Shown here one piece after another: positions 1-7,653 of a stretch of DNA of 64,000 nucleotides. The translations under genes were made by a program, and so were the position numbers. Position 1 is the first letter of the stretch; each line of letters begins with the position of its first letter. The stretch is from Streptomyces olivochromogenes (GTDB lineage: Bacteria > Actinomycetota > Actinomycetes > Streptomycetales > Streptomycetaceae), in assembly GCF_001514115.1 (NCBI RefSeq), contig NZ_KQ948465.1, positions 205,562 to 269,561 of the forward strand, written 5' to 3'. The notes beneath the pieces are model-generated. The model did not search any database. It was given only the letters and a program-made list of their open reading frames with translations, and was not told where the DNA came from.

Positions 1-313
1 CGTCGTCGCCGGGCTCCCGTCCTAGTAGTTCGTCCGTGAGCAGGATCTCGCCGTACGAACTGCGGGCAGCGGCTGCGGCGTCCGAGACGTAGATGCGAGG
101 GTCCTCCTCACCGTCCACGCGGACGACGCCGAACCACGCGTCCTCCTGCTCGATGAGTACGAGCACCGTGTCCTCCTCCGAGGCTTCACGGGCCAGATCG
201 GTCAGATCCGACAGGGTCTCCACATCGTCGAGCTCTGTGTCGCTCGCTTCCCACCCGTCTTCGGTGCGCGCGAGCAGTGCGGCGAAGTACACCGTGACTC
301 TCCCACTGGTCAT
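1..313 (-). CDS. tRNA adenosine deaminase-associated protein (3' truncated by window edge)
   Basis: Reading the minus strand from an ATG at 313 gives an acidic protein starting MTSGRVTVYFAALLARTEDG and running off the left edge after about 104 residues. The start with an early 'YFAALLAR' strand and the acidic middle fit the family that lies next to tadA in Streptomyces and is annotated as tRNA adenosine deaminase-associated. The biochemical role of that family is not established; its neighbour TadA makes inosine 34 in tRNA-Arg. Stop codon lies outside the window. Confidence 0.75.
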   Translation of the reverse strand, partial: MTSGRVTVYFAALLARTEDGWEASDTELDDVETLSDLTDLAREASEEDTVLVLIEQEDAWFGVVRVDGEEDPRIYVSDAAAAARSSYGEILLTDELLGREPGDD

Positions 314-520
314 AGGCGTGCCGGTTGGGGGTCCCCCCGGCGGAGGTCGATTGGGCGGGGAGTGCTGCTCCGAGACCCCACCCACTCGGAATCGTGGCAG
401 AAACAGAGCGTTCAGGGGACGTCTTCGGCCTGCTGTGTCTGCCTCTTTTGATCGCTAACAGCGGATCGTACGCGGCCCTCGGCGTCGTGTGTGCATGTCC
501 CCGCTCTCACGGCGTGGGCG

Positions 521-592
521 GACCACCAAGGAGCTACCGAAGGAGTACCAAGGGACTACCAAGGGAGCTACCGACGGAGCTACCAACGGAAG
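521..592. repeat. degenerate 11-12 bp direct repeats
   Basis: Five or six imperfect copies of a GGAGCTACC-like unit, each followed by a short spacer, run head to tail just past the stop codon of the small minus-strand gene. The rest of 314-579 contains no convincing gene. The repeats are too short and irregular for a CRISPR and look like slippage products. Confidence 0.5.
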
Positions 593-879
593 GTGCGCAT
601 GCGCATGGCGTGACGGAGGCGGGCGACCTTGGCGCGGCGGGGCTGGACACGGTCGCGCAGCTCGCGCGCCTCGGTCAGGTCCCGGAGGAACTGGGCCCGG
701 CGCCGTCGGCGCTCGGCGTCCGTCTCCGGCTGCCCGATCCGTTCGGCCTGTTCGGCCTGTTCGGACCGTTCGGCCCGTTCGGATTGTTCGACGCGGCGAA
801 GTCGTCCCGTCCGTTCGGCCCTCTCGGCTCGTCCGAGTCGGTTCAGCTGCTCCGGGGACTCCTTTTCCCGGTCCGGCAT
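580..879 (-). CDS. small basic hypothetical protein, 99 aa
   Basis: ATG start at 879; ends in the basic tail MRMRTFRW. The first half is a low-complexity charged segment (repeats of RAERSEQAE type made by a repetitive ttcggcctg/ttcggaccg tract), the second half a basic helix with a RRRRRAQFLRDLTEARELRD stretch. I recall small conserved proteins with this ending next to upp in Streptomyces, but know of no function. No signal peptide, no membrane segment. It lies between the tRNA deaminase-associated gene and divergent upp. Confidence 0.55.
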   Translation of the reverse strand: MPDREKESPEQLNRLGRAERAERTGRLRRVEQSERAERSEQAEQAERIGQPETDAERRRRRAQFLRDLTEARELRDRVQPRRAKVARLRHAMRMRTFRW

Positions 880-962
880 AGGCCCACCACCCCAGGTACG
901 TCCCTACCGCCTTCCCTCTGACGGGCGGTTTGATGCCAGCGCGAGGGACACGGGGGCACGGC

Positions 963-968
963 TACTGT
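963..968 (+). promoter_or_regulatory. -10 box of a probable leaderless upp promoter
   Basis: TACTGT is followed by exactly 7 nt and then the ATG at 976. In actinobacteria a TANNNT box 6-7 nt before a start codon places transcription start at the first base of the start codon. No Shine-Dalgarno sequence precedes the ATG, and no clear -35 is seen. Confidence 0.5.
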
Positions 969-975
969 TATGGGC

Positions 976-1611
976 ATGCGTCTCCACGTCGTCGACCACC
1001 CCCTGGTCGCCCATAAGCTCACCACCCTGCGCGACCGGCGCACCGACTCCGCGACCTTCCGGCGGCTCGCCGACGAGCTGGTCACCCTGCTCGCCTACGA
1101 GGCCACCCGGGACGTGCGCACCGAGCAGGTCGACATCGTGACCCCGGTCGCCGCCACCACGGGCGTCAAGCTGTCCTACCCGCGCCCGCTGGTCGTGCCG
1201 ATCCTGCGTGCGGGCCTCGGCATGCTCGACGGCATGGTGCGGCTGCTGCCGACCGCCGAGGTGGGCTTCCTGGGCATGGTGCGCGACGAGGAGACGCTCC
1301 AGGCGTCCACGTACGCGACCCGCATGCCGGACGACCTCTCCGGGCGCCAGGTCTACGTCCTCGACCCGATGCTGGCCACCGGCGGCACGCTCGTCGCGGC
1401 GATCCAGGAGCTGATCAAGCGCGGCGCCGACGACGTCACCGCCGTCGTGCTGCTCGCCGCCCCGGAGGGCGTCGAGGTCATGGAGCGCGAGCTCGCGGGC
1501 ACGCCGGTGACGGTCGTGACCGCGTCGGTCGACGAACGGCTCAACGAGCACGGTTACATCGTGCCGGGGCTGGGCGACGCGGGGGACCGGATGTACGGCG
1601 CGGCCGAGTAG
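976..1611 (+). CDS. upp: uracil phosphoribosyltransferase
   Basis: Makes UMP from uracil and PRPP (pyrimidine salvage, cytosol). About 211 residues, the usual length. The PRPP-binding loop VLDPMLATGGTL is present, as are the conserved VPILRAGLGM segment and the C-terminal uracil-binding region (YIVPGLGDAGDR). The frame could also start 6 nt earlier at ATG 970, but ATG 976 gives the family's usual MRLHVVDHPLVAHKL start and sits exactly 7 nt after a -10 box. Monocistronic: a strong hairpin follows at 1795-1835. Confidence 0.97.
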   Translation: MRLHVVDHPLVAHKLTTLRDRRTDSATFRRLADELVTLLAYEATRDVRTEQVDIVTPVAATTGVKLSYPRPLVVPILRAGLGMLDGMVRLLPTAEVGFLGMVRDEETLQASTYATRMPDDLSGRQVYVLDPMLATGGTLVAAIQELIKRGADDVTAVVLLAAPEGVEVMERELAGTPVTVVTASVDERLNEHGYIVPGLGDAGDRMYGAAE

Positions 1612-1732
1612 GTTCCCGCACCCGCGCGGGACCAGTCACGGTCCTACGCGACCGCCGCGGCCCTACAGGCCCCAGTCGTCCCTCGGGCCCTCAGCGGCCT
1701 TGCCGGGGCCATCCAGGGGGCAGGGGCCCAGC

Positions 1733-1766
1733 GGTCGGTTCCCAGGTCGGTTCCGAGGTCGGTTCC
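1733..1766. repeat. three direct repeats of GGTCGGTTCC, 12-bp period
   Basis: Copies begin at 1733, 1745 and 1757 in the upp downstream region, before the terminator hairpin. No function evident. Confidence 0.6.
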
Positions 1767-1794
1767 GAACGAATCAGTGAATCAGCGGTCTCAT

Positions 1795-1835
1795 GAAGGC
1801 TGTCGGCGGTCCCTACGGGGCTGCCGACAGCCTTC
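1795..1835. terminator. bidirectional terminator hairpin between upp and LytR_C gene
   Basis: A perfect 13-bp stem (GAAGGCTGTCGGC with GCCGACAGCCTTC) with a 15-nt loop lies between two convergent genes. No long T-tract, as is usual in Streptomyces. Confidence 0.8.
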
Positions 1836-1841
1836 GTAGGT

Positions 1842-2501
1842 TCAGCAGCTCTTCGGAGAGGCGGACGCGGCCGGCCGGGGCCCGGACAGGGTGGCCAGGG
1901 CCTTGTCGGCGTCCTCCTTCTTCGTGAGGCTCTTGAAGGCGGTGCCGATGATCAGGTCGACCCGGTCGGCCTGGGCGCGGCCGTCCGTCTTCACCTCGGC
2001 GCCGGACAACTGCGTGCCCAGCACCGGCAGTGCGGCCTGTGCGGCCCCCTTGGCGCCGAGCAGTATCCCGGCGCCGTTGACCTTCTTGTCGTACGCGGCC
2101 GTCGCGTTGCCCACGTCGCCGATGCGGAACCCGCGCTTCTTCAGCTCGTCCGCCGTCTGCTTGGCGAGCCCGCTGCGTGGCGTGGCGTTGAGGACGTTGA
2201 CGGTGATCTGCCCGGGCCTGGGCAGCGTTCCGGCGGCAGTGGATGTCGCGGACGCCTTGGCCGACGGGCCGGTCCTGGACGTGCAGTCGCCCTTCGTGCC
2301 GGCCGCCGTGGCCTTGTCGCCCTTGCCCGTGAAGACGTCGATGAGCTGCAGGGTTCCCCACCCGACCAGCCCGAGCGCGGTGACGGAGGCGACGACCAGG
2401 AACACGAGCCTGCGACGCCCGCGGGGTCGGCGCATCCGTGGGTATTTGTCCCCCGTGATCCGGTACTGGCCGCCCATGCCAGGGGGAGTGAGCATGCTCA
2501 T
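1842..2501 (-). CDS. LytR C-terminal-domain membrane protein
   Basis: 219 residues. A basic N-terminus (RRPRGRRR) precedes one membrane segment at about residues 31-52, then a low-complexity Ala/Thr linker, then an extracytoplasmic LytR_C domain (ITVNVLNATPRSGLAKQ onward to VDLIIGTAFKSL). LytR_C domains occur alone or after LCP domains in actinobacterial cell-envelope proteins; the exact role of the stand-alone form is unknown. ATG 2501 is preceded by a -10 box 6 nt upstream and no ribosome-binding site, so the mRNA is probably leaderless. Confidence 0.85.
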   Translation of the reverse strand: MSMLTPPGMGGQYRITGDKYPRMRRPRGRRRLVFLVVASVTALGLVGWGTLQLIDVFTGKGDKATAAGTKGDCTSRTGPSAKASATSTAAGTLPRPGQITVNVLNATPRSGLAKQTADELKKRGFRIGDVGNATAAYDKKVNGAGILLGAKGAAQAALPVLGTQLSGAEVKTDGRAQADRVDLIIGTAFKSLTKKEDADKALATLSGPRPAASASPKSC

Positions 2502-2507
2502 GGGCGC

Positions 2508-2513
2508 AGCGTA
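2508..2513 (-). promoter_or_regulatory. -10 box of leaderless LytR_C promoter
   Basis: On the minus strand TACGCT is separated by 6 nt from ATG 2501, the leaderless arrangement. No recognisable -35. Confidence 0.4.
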
Positions 2514-2666
2514 GTGGGCCGCGGCGGTGATTCCTACAAAATGATCATCGGTCGAGGTTCAGTCCAACCCAAAAGGGTCAACGAGCGAGGATCTTGGGCC
2601 ACGAAGGGGCCCTCGCGTCCCAGGCGCCCGGTCCCGGCCGACTTCGACTCGGTCGGCCCGGTCGAG

Positions 2667-2963
2667 TCAGTCGAGTTCGAGCACACGTGCGTGGAGCACC
2701 TGGCGCTGTTGCAGCGCGGCGCGTACGGCGCGGTGCAGGCCGTCCTCGAGGTACAGGTCGCCCTGCCACTTCACTACGTGCGCGAACAGGTCGCCGTAGA
2801 ACGTGGAGTCCTCGGCGAGGAGGGTCTCCAGGTCCAGCTGGCCCTTGGTCGTCACGAGCTGATCGAGGCGGACCGGGCGCGGCGCGACGTCCGCCCACTG
2901 CCGGGTGCTTTCCCGGCCGTGGTCGGGGTACGGCCGTCCGTTTCCGATGCGCTTGAAGATCAC
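2667..2963 (-). CDS. VapB-family antitoxin-like protein, no toxin partner
   Basis: 98 residues beginning (GTG) MIFKRIGNGRPYPDHG. The family is annotated in Streptomyces as a type II toxin-antitoxin VapB-like antitoxin. No PIN-domain toxin lies on either side: the neighbours are the LytR_C gene and a HerA-like ATPase. Because the gene is solitary and sits in conserved chromosome, a housekeeping role independent of a toxin is possible. The GTG start follows a -10 box by 6 nt. Confidence 0.7.
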   Translation of the reverse strand: MIFKRIGNGRPYPDHGRESTRQWADVAPRPVRLDQLVTTKGQLDLETLLAEDSTFYGDLFAHVVKWQGDLYLEDGLHRAVRAALQQRQVLHARVLELD

Positions 2964-2969
2964 ACGGAA

Positions 2970-2975
2970 AGCCTA
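2970..2975 (-). promoter_or_regulatory. -10 box of leaderless promoter for VapB-like gene
   Basis: Minus strand TAGGCT, then 6 nt, then GTG at 2963. No Shine-Dalgarno sequence between them. Confidence 0.45.
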
Positions 2976-3068
2976 CCGGCCCAGACCTTCCGGGCGCAGC
3001 CATGGCGACGTAGTGCGACGCTGGAAAAGACGCCGTAAATCAGTGCAAACCGGGAACAGGGGCCTGAT

Positions 3069-4673
3069 ATGAGCGACAGCGAAGCACCTCCCGCGGTGGC
3101 ACCCGAAGGTGTGAGCGGCGCCCGCGGGCTCCCCCAGGAGGCCCTGGAGATCGCCTCCGGGTACGCGTTCGCCGGATCCGCGCTCGACCTGGGCGTCCTG
3201 CTCTGGGACGGGCGGTGTCTGCCGGACGCCCGGATCCGCATTCCGCTGCCCGTGCTCAACCGGCACGGGCTGGTCGCCGGAGCCACCGGCACCGGCAAGA
3301 CCAAGACGCTGCAGCTGATCGCCGAACAGTTGTCCGTGCAGGGCGTGCCGGTGTTCCTCGCCGACATCAAGGGTGATGTCTCCGGGATCTCGGCGCCGGG
3401 CGTGTCGAACGACAAGGTGCTGGCGCGTGCCCAGGAGGTCCACCAGGAGTGGACGCCGACCGCCTGCCCGGCCGAGTTCTACGCGCTCGGCGGCATGGGC
3501 AAGGGCATCCCCGTACGGGCGACGGTCACCAGTTTCGGCCCGGTGCTGCTCTCCAAGGTGCTCCAGCTCAACCAGACCCAGGAGCAGTCGCTCGGCCTGA
3601 TCTTCCACTACGCCGACCAGAAGGGTCTGGAACTGTTCGACCTCAAGGATCTGCGGGCCGTCGTCACCTTCCTGACCTCGGACGAGGGCAAGGCGGAGCT
3701 GAAGGGCATCGGTGGCCTGTCGCCCGCGACGGCGGGCGTGATCCTGCGCTCCCTGACCGCCTTCGAGGCGCAGGGCATGAGCCCGTTCTTCGGGGATCCG
3801 GAGTTCGACACGAGCGAGCTGCTGCGGACGGCGTCGGACGGGCGCGGGACGGTGTCCGTCCTCGAACTCCCCGAGGTCCAGGACAAACCGCAGCTCTTTT
3901 CGACGTTCCTGATGTGGATGCTCGCCGATCTCTTCCACGACCTCCCGGAGGTCGGCGACCTCGACAAGCCGAAACTGGTCTTCTTCTTCGACGAGGCGCA
4001 TCTCCTCTTCACCGGCGCGTCGAAGGCCTTCCTGGAGTCGATCACCCAGACCGTGCGGCTCATTCGTTCGAAGGGGGTCGGCGTCTTCTTCGTGACGCAG
4101 ACCCCGAAGGACGTGCCGTCCGACGTCCTCGCCCAGCTCGGCAACCGCGTCCAGCACGCGTTGCGCGCCTTCACCCCGGACGACCAGAAGGCGTTGAAGG
4201 CCACGGTGAAGACCTTCCCCAACTCCGCGTACGACCTGGAGGAGGTCCTCACCGGCATCGGCACCGGCGAGGCCGTGGTGACCGTGCTGAGCGAGAAGGG
4301 CGCGCCGACGCCGGTCGCGGCGACCCGGCTGCGGGCCCCGCAGTCCCTTATGGGCCCCGTCGATCCGGCCACGCTGGACCGGGCGGTGCTGGCGTCCCCG
4401 CTGTACGGGCGTTACGCGCAGGCGGTCGACCGCGAGTCCGCGTACGAGAAGCTCGCGGCGCGGGACGCGGCAGCCGCGCAGGCCGCCGCCCAGACGGCCG
4501 CGGAGGCCGGGCGGGCGCCCGCGAAGGGCGGCGGCCGGGCGAAGGAGGAACCCTCGGTCGTCGAACAGGTCGTCGGCAGCGGGATCTTCAAGTCCCTGGC
4601 ACGGTCGATGGGCACGCAGATCGGCAGGGAGATCACCCGCTCCCTCTTCGGGACGGCTCGGCGCAGGCGGTAG
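3069..4673 (+). CDS. HerA-like ATPase (DUF853 family)
   Basis: 534 residues. Walker A GATGTGKT near residues 72-79 and Walker B LVFFFDEAHLLF near 300 mark a HerA/FtsK-type P-loop ATPase; the sequence is that of the DUF853 'helicase HerA-like' family, bacterial relatives of archaeal HerA. The C-terminal third has an Ala/Lys-rich linker and a conserved tail (SGIFKSLARSMGTQIGRE). True HerA works with the NurA nuclease; no NurA homologue lies nearby, so the substrate here is unknown. ATG follows a purine-rich ribosome-binding site (GGAACAGGGG). A long hairpin follows the stop. Confidence 0.9.
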   Translation: MSDSEAPPAVAPEGVSGARGLPQEALEIASGYAFAGSALDLGVLLWDGRCLPDARIRIPLPVLNRHGLVAGATGTGKTKTLQLIAEQLSVQGVPVFLADIKGDVSGISAPGVSNDKVLARAQEVHQEWTPTACPAEFYALGGMGKGIPVRATVTSFGPVLLSKVLQLNQTQEQSLGLIFHYADQKGLELFDLKDLRAVVTFLTSDEGKAELKGIGGLSPATAGVILRSLTAFEAQGMSPFFGDPEFDTSELLRTASDGRGTVSVLELPEVQDKPQLFSTFLMWMLADLFHDLPEVGDLDKPKLVFFFDEAHLLFTGASKAFLESITQTVRLIRSKGVGVFFVTQTPKDVPSDVLAQLGNRVQHALRAFTPDDQKALKATVKTFPNSAYDLEEVLTGIGTGEAVVTVLSEKGAPTPVAATRLRAPQSLMGPVDPATLDRAVLASPLYGRYAQAVDRESAYEKLAARDAAAAQAAAQTAAEAGRAPAKGGGRAKEEPSVVEQVVGSGIFKSLARSMGTQIGREITRSLFGTARRRR

Positions 4674-4717
4674 TCGGTCAGTGGGTGGTCGGTCCTTGTC
4701 AGCTGTCAGCTGTCAGG

Positions 4718-4763
4718 CGGTGAGGCGACCGTCCCGCCCACGGGCGGGACGGTCGCCTCACCG
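4718..4763. terminator. long perfect hairpin, bidirectional terminator
   Basis: About 21 perfectly paired bases (CGGTGAGGCGACCGTCCCGC and its complement) with a tiny loop, between convergent genes ending at 4673 and 4770. One of the strongest hairpins in the window. Confidence 0.85.
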
Positions 4764-4769
4764 TTGCGC

Positions 4770-4916
4770 CTAGCTGTTTCCGTGCTCCTTGGGCGGGGGC
4801 GCCTGCACCTGCCGGGCGTCCGGTGCGGGCCTGGACTCGGGCGGCGGCTTGGGCGTGTTGCGGACGGCTTCCGCGCGCAGGAGGGCGCGCAGGACCGCGT
4901 ACGGGTCGGTGGGCAT
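4770..4916 (-). CDS. very small hypothetical protein, 48 aa
   Basis: ATG 4916 gives MPTDPYAVLRALLRAEAVRN followed by a Pro-rich tail ending EHGNS. AAGGA lies 7 nt upstream of the ATG. Composition is one amphipathic helix plus a disordered tail; I believe similar tiny proteins are conserved in Streptomyces at this spot, but no function is known. It ends just before the shared hairpin at 4718-4763. Confidence 0.6.
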   Translation of the reverse strand: MPTDPYAVLRALLRAEAVRNTPKPPPESRPAPDARQVQAPPPKEHGNS

Positions 4917-4991
4917 GGCTGTGTCCTTGCGTTCGCTTGGTTCACTGACTGACTGGCTGGTGGGGACGGTCCGGAGGCCGGGCCGGCCCTG

Positions 4992-5333
4992 TCAGCAGCG
5001 CAGGACCACGGAGCGCAGGGCGTGCAGCGTGCGGGAGTGCGACGGCGGTACGTGACGGGGGCGGGGCGCCGGTTCCGGGCAGTCGGGAGCGGTCGGCGCG
5101 GGACGCAGTGGCGCGAGGGGGCGGTGGTCCTGCCGGGCGGGCGGGCGAAGGGCCGTGTCGAGTACGTCGTGTTCGGCGCCGCAGCCCGCTTCGGCGGAGG
5201 TCACGACGGGGTTCGGGGCGAGGGCGTCGACGTGGGCGCCCGCCGCGAGGATCGTGACGACGAGGAGCGTCAGAACCCGCATCCACGCGTGCCGGTGCGG
5301 CGGGCGCGGCCGGGGGTGCGGAGAGGAGCTCAT
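4992..5333 (-). CDS. small exported Pro/His/Arg-rich protein
   Basis: From ATG 5333 the protein has a basic N-terminus, a hydrophobic segment (MRVLTLLVVTILAAGAHVDA) that looks like a signal peptide or anchor, and a Pro/Arg/His-rich remainder ending in SVVLRC. Longer starts at 5351, 5369 and 5396 are in frame and none has a clear ribosome-binding site, so the start is uncertain. It lies downstream of the HdeD-like gene on the same strand. Function unknown. Confidence 0.5.
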   Translation of the reverse strand: MSSSPHPRPRPPHRHAWMRVLTLLVVTILAAGAHVDALAPNPVVTSAEAGCGAEHDVLDTALRPPARQDHRPLAPLRPAPTAPDCPEPAPRPRHVPPSHSRTLHALRSVVLRC

Positions 5334-5459
5334 AGGAGGTCGTGTCCCCATCCGGAGTGGGTGGTTCATCGGGTCGGCGGCGAGATCCGCCCTCATGGGC
5401 TACGGGGGAGGCACGGAGTTGACGTACGGCGTGGACTCGTCGTGCGGTCGGGCGTGCGG

Positions 5460-6104
5460 TCAGACGACGGCCGGGATGTGTTTGGCGCGGCCGCGGATCA
5501 CGAACGCCGTGACGATTTCCGTGACGCCGACCGCGATGAGCCAGCAGCCGCCGACGAGGGTGAGGACGGCGACCGAGGTGAACGGGGACACGATGAGGAC
5601 GATCCCCGCGAGGAAACTGACGATCCCGAGGAAGATCTGCCAGCCGCGGGCCGGCACGGTCGGGTCGGACGCGGCGGCCAGGGTCTGGGTGATGCCGCGG
5701 AACAGCCAGCCGATGCCGATCCACAGGGCGAGCAGGAGGATCGACTGCATCGGGCCGCGGAAGCAGAACAGGCCGAGCAGGATCGAGAGGGCGCCGCTGA
5801 TGAAGGCCATGACGCGCAGCGAGGTCGCGACGTGGGTGCCGAACGCGGCGACGAGCTGGAGTACGCCGCTGAAGAGCAGGTAGAGGCCGAAGAGCACGCC
5901 TGCGGCCAGCAGGGAGGCGCCCGGCCAGACCAGTACCAGCACGCCCAGGACGAAGGCCGCGATGCCGGCGACCAGGACGGCTTGCCAGGCGCTGCGGGCG
6001 ATGAAGTGCAGGGGGCCTTCGGGGGTGACGCGTGGTTCGCGGTCGTGGACGTGGCGGTCGTCGTACTGCGGACCTCGGTGGGGGGCGTTCGGTACCTCGC
6101 TCAT
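5460..6104 (-). CDS. HdeD-like (DUF308) membrane protein
   Basis: 214 residues: a polar N-terminus, then about six membrane segments (WQAVLVAGIAAFVLGVLVLV, LLAAGVLFGLYLLFSGVLQL, and so on) with the repeated two-helix units typical of the DUF308/HdeD family. E. coli HdeD is linked to acid resistance at high cell density; whether that applies in Streptomyces is unknown. Same strand as the small exported protein downstream. Confidence 0.85.
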   Translation of the reverse strand: MSEVPNAPHRGPQYDDRHVHDREPRVTPEGPLHFIARSAWQAVLVAGIAAFVLGVLVLVWPGASLLAAGVLFGLYLLFSGVLQLVAAFGTHVATSLRVMAFISGALSILLGLFCFRGPMQSILLLALWIGIGWLFRGITQTLAAASDPTVPARGWQIFLGIVSFLAGIVLIVSPFTSVAVLTLVGGCWLIAVGVTEIVTAFVIRGRAKHIPAVV

Positions 6105-6228
6105 GTTTCATGCTTTGGCCGGGTGGGGCCGCTCTGCCACTGCGGTGACCCATCCGACGGACGCGCGAGCAGCCCCCACCACCGGGCAGCCGGCACACTC
6201 ACCCCGGGGTCGGTCGGAAAGTGGCGGG

Positions 6229-6813
6229 CTACTTGCCGGAGGCCTTCGCCTGGGCCTTCATCTCCTGTTTGTGGGCGCGGACCTTCGCCAGGGACTCCGG
6301 CCCGGTGATGTCGGCGACGGAGCGGAAGGAGTCCGGCTCGCCGTACGCCCCCGCCGCCTCGCGCCAGCCCTTGGGACGCACACCGAACTGCTTGCCGAGC
6401 AGGGCCAGGAAGATCTGGGCCTTCTGGGCGCCGAAGCCGGGCAGTTCCTTGAGCCGCCGCAGCAGCTCCTCGCCGCTCTTGACGCCCTCCCAGACCTTGG
6501 CCGCGTCCCCGTCGTAGTGCTCCACGAGGTACTGGCACAGCTGCTGGATCCGCTTGGCCATGGACCCCGGATAGCGATGCACGGCGGGCTTCGCGGTGAG
6601 CAGCGCGGCGAACTTCTCCGGGTCGTACGCGGCGATCTCGTGCGCGTCCAACTCGTCCGCCCCCATGCGCGAGGCGATCGTGCGCGGCCCCTTGAACGCC
6701 CACTCCATCGGCACCTGCTGGTCCAGCAGCATCCCGGTCAGAGCGGCGAGGGGACTGCGGCTGAGCAGCGCGTCCGCTTCGGGATCCTGGGCGATGTGAA
6801 GGCTGGCGTCCAT
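6229..6813 (-). CDS. HhH-GPD family base-excision DNA repair-type protein
   Basis: 194 residues. It starts with the 'LLSRSPLAALTGMLLDQQVPMEWAF' region and carries a helix-hairpin-helix motif (ELLRRLKELPGFGAQKAQIF) followed by a lysine-rich end. This is the actinobacterial single-domain HhH-GPD family; it lacks an iron-sulfur cluster Cys motif like that of endonuclease III. Probably a DNA glycosylase-like enzyme; substrate unknown. Confidence 0.85.
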   Translation of the reverse strand: MDASLHIAQDPEADALLSRSPLAALTGMLLDQQVPMEWAFKGPRTIASRMGADELDAHEIAAYDPEKFAALLTAKPAVHRYPGSMAKRIQQLCQYLVEHYDGDAAKVWEGVKSGEELLRRLKELPGFGAQKAQIFLALLGKQFGVRPKGWREAAGAYGEPDSFRSVADITGPESLAKVRAHKQEMKAQAKASGK

Positions 6814-6849
6814 GCCTCGATGATCTCGCGTGAGGGTGCGGAACGCCTC

Positions 6850-7608
6850 TCAGGCCGCCGTGCGCCAGTAGCCCATCGCGTTCACCCGTTGCCTCGGGAC
6901 GGCGAGTTCCTTGCGGACGTACGTCGTGAGGGCGCGGGTCGTGGTGGTGTCGCAGGCGATCCAGACGTAGGGGGCGGCCTGGTCCTTGAGGAGGTCCGGG
7001 AGGGACTCCTTGACCCGGGTGACGAGAGGGGCGCCCCGGCGCGGGACCGGGCGCAGGTCGTGGAGGGAGGGGCGGGTGCGCAGCGGGAGCCCGTCCGTGC
7101 CGTGGTCCGTCTCGAACCAGATCGTCGCCGGGGCCGTACCCACCGTGTCCAGGAGGGAGTTGAGGGCGGGGAGGGAGGCCGAGTCGGCGACGGCGAAGAC
7201 GTGGGACGGGGCCGGGTCCGGCTCCGTGAACGCGGTGCCGTGGACCGTGGCCTCGATGGTGTCCCCGGGCTTCGCCGCCCGTGCCCAGTCGCTCGCGCGT
7301 CCCTCGTGCAGCGCGAACTCCAGCCCGAAGGTGCCGTTCGCGGGGTCGGGGTCGACCAGGGTGTACGCCCGCTGGTGCGGCTTGCCCGCGTTGTCGAACC
7401 ACAGCCGGACCCACATGGTCGGGTGCACCCCGGTCGCCGCGAGCATGCCGCCGTCGGTGAGGCGAAGGCGCCGGTAGCGCGGGGTGACGTCTTCGGCTCC
7501 GGTCACCGTGAACGCGAAGTCCTTGCCGCGCAGCAGCTTGAGTACCGCGCCTTCCCAGCCGTGCCCCTGGCCCATCGGCCCTCCAGCCCTCGCGTACGAT
7601 TTCGCCAC
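6850..7608 (-). CDS. siderophore-interacting protein (flavin-dependent ferric reductase family)
   Basis: 252 residues of the SIP/ViuB family, which release iron from ferric siderophores in the cytosol using FAD and NAD(P)H. Recognisable: FAD-binding segment PTMWVRLWFDNAG..HQRAYTLVDPD, the substrate loop DWARAAKPGDTI, and the C-terminal nucleotide-binding part APYVWIACDTTTTRALTTYVRKEL. Start is GTG 7608, only 8 nt from the iron box at 7617-7635, so transcription should be repressed by the iron-bound DmdR/IdeR regulator. Divergent from the acylase-acyltransferase fusion, sharing the same operator. Confidence 0.9.
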   Translation of the reverse strand: MAKSYARAGGPMGQGHGWEGAVLKLLRGKDFAFTVTGAEDVTPRYRRLRLTDGGMLAATGVHPTMWVRLWFDNAGKPHQRAYTLVDPDPANGTFGLEFALHEGRASDWARAAKPGDTIEATVHGTAFTEPDPAPSHVFAVADSASLPALNSLLDTVGTAPATIWFETDHGTDGLPLRTRPSLHDLRPVPRRGAPLVTRVKESLPDLLKDQAAPYVWIACDTTTTRALTTYVRKELAVPRQRVNAMGYWRTAA

Positions 7609-7616
7609 AATGGAAG

Positions 7617-7635
7617 TTAGGTTAGCCTAACCTGA
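7617..7635. promoter_or_regulatory. iron box (DmdR/IdeR operator) between divergent genes
   Basis: TTAGGTTAGCCTAACCTGA is a 19-bp palindrome (TTAGGTTAG-C-CTAACCTGA, a single mismatch between arms), matching the DtxR-family consensus TTAGGTTAGSCTAACCTAA. It lies 8 nt upstream of the SIP start and 18 nt upstream of the fusion gene's GTG, so one operator can control both. Established: DmdR1 represses through such sites in Streptomyces when iron is ample. Confidence 0.93.
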
Positions 7636-7653
7636 CAAAAGTGGGGATGGACT

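Noticed and set aside
4706..4945. 79-aa minus-strand frame
   Set aside because: Overlaps the terminator hairpin and the better-supported 48-aa gene (4770-4916), and has no protein-like character.
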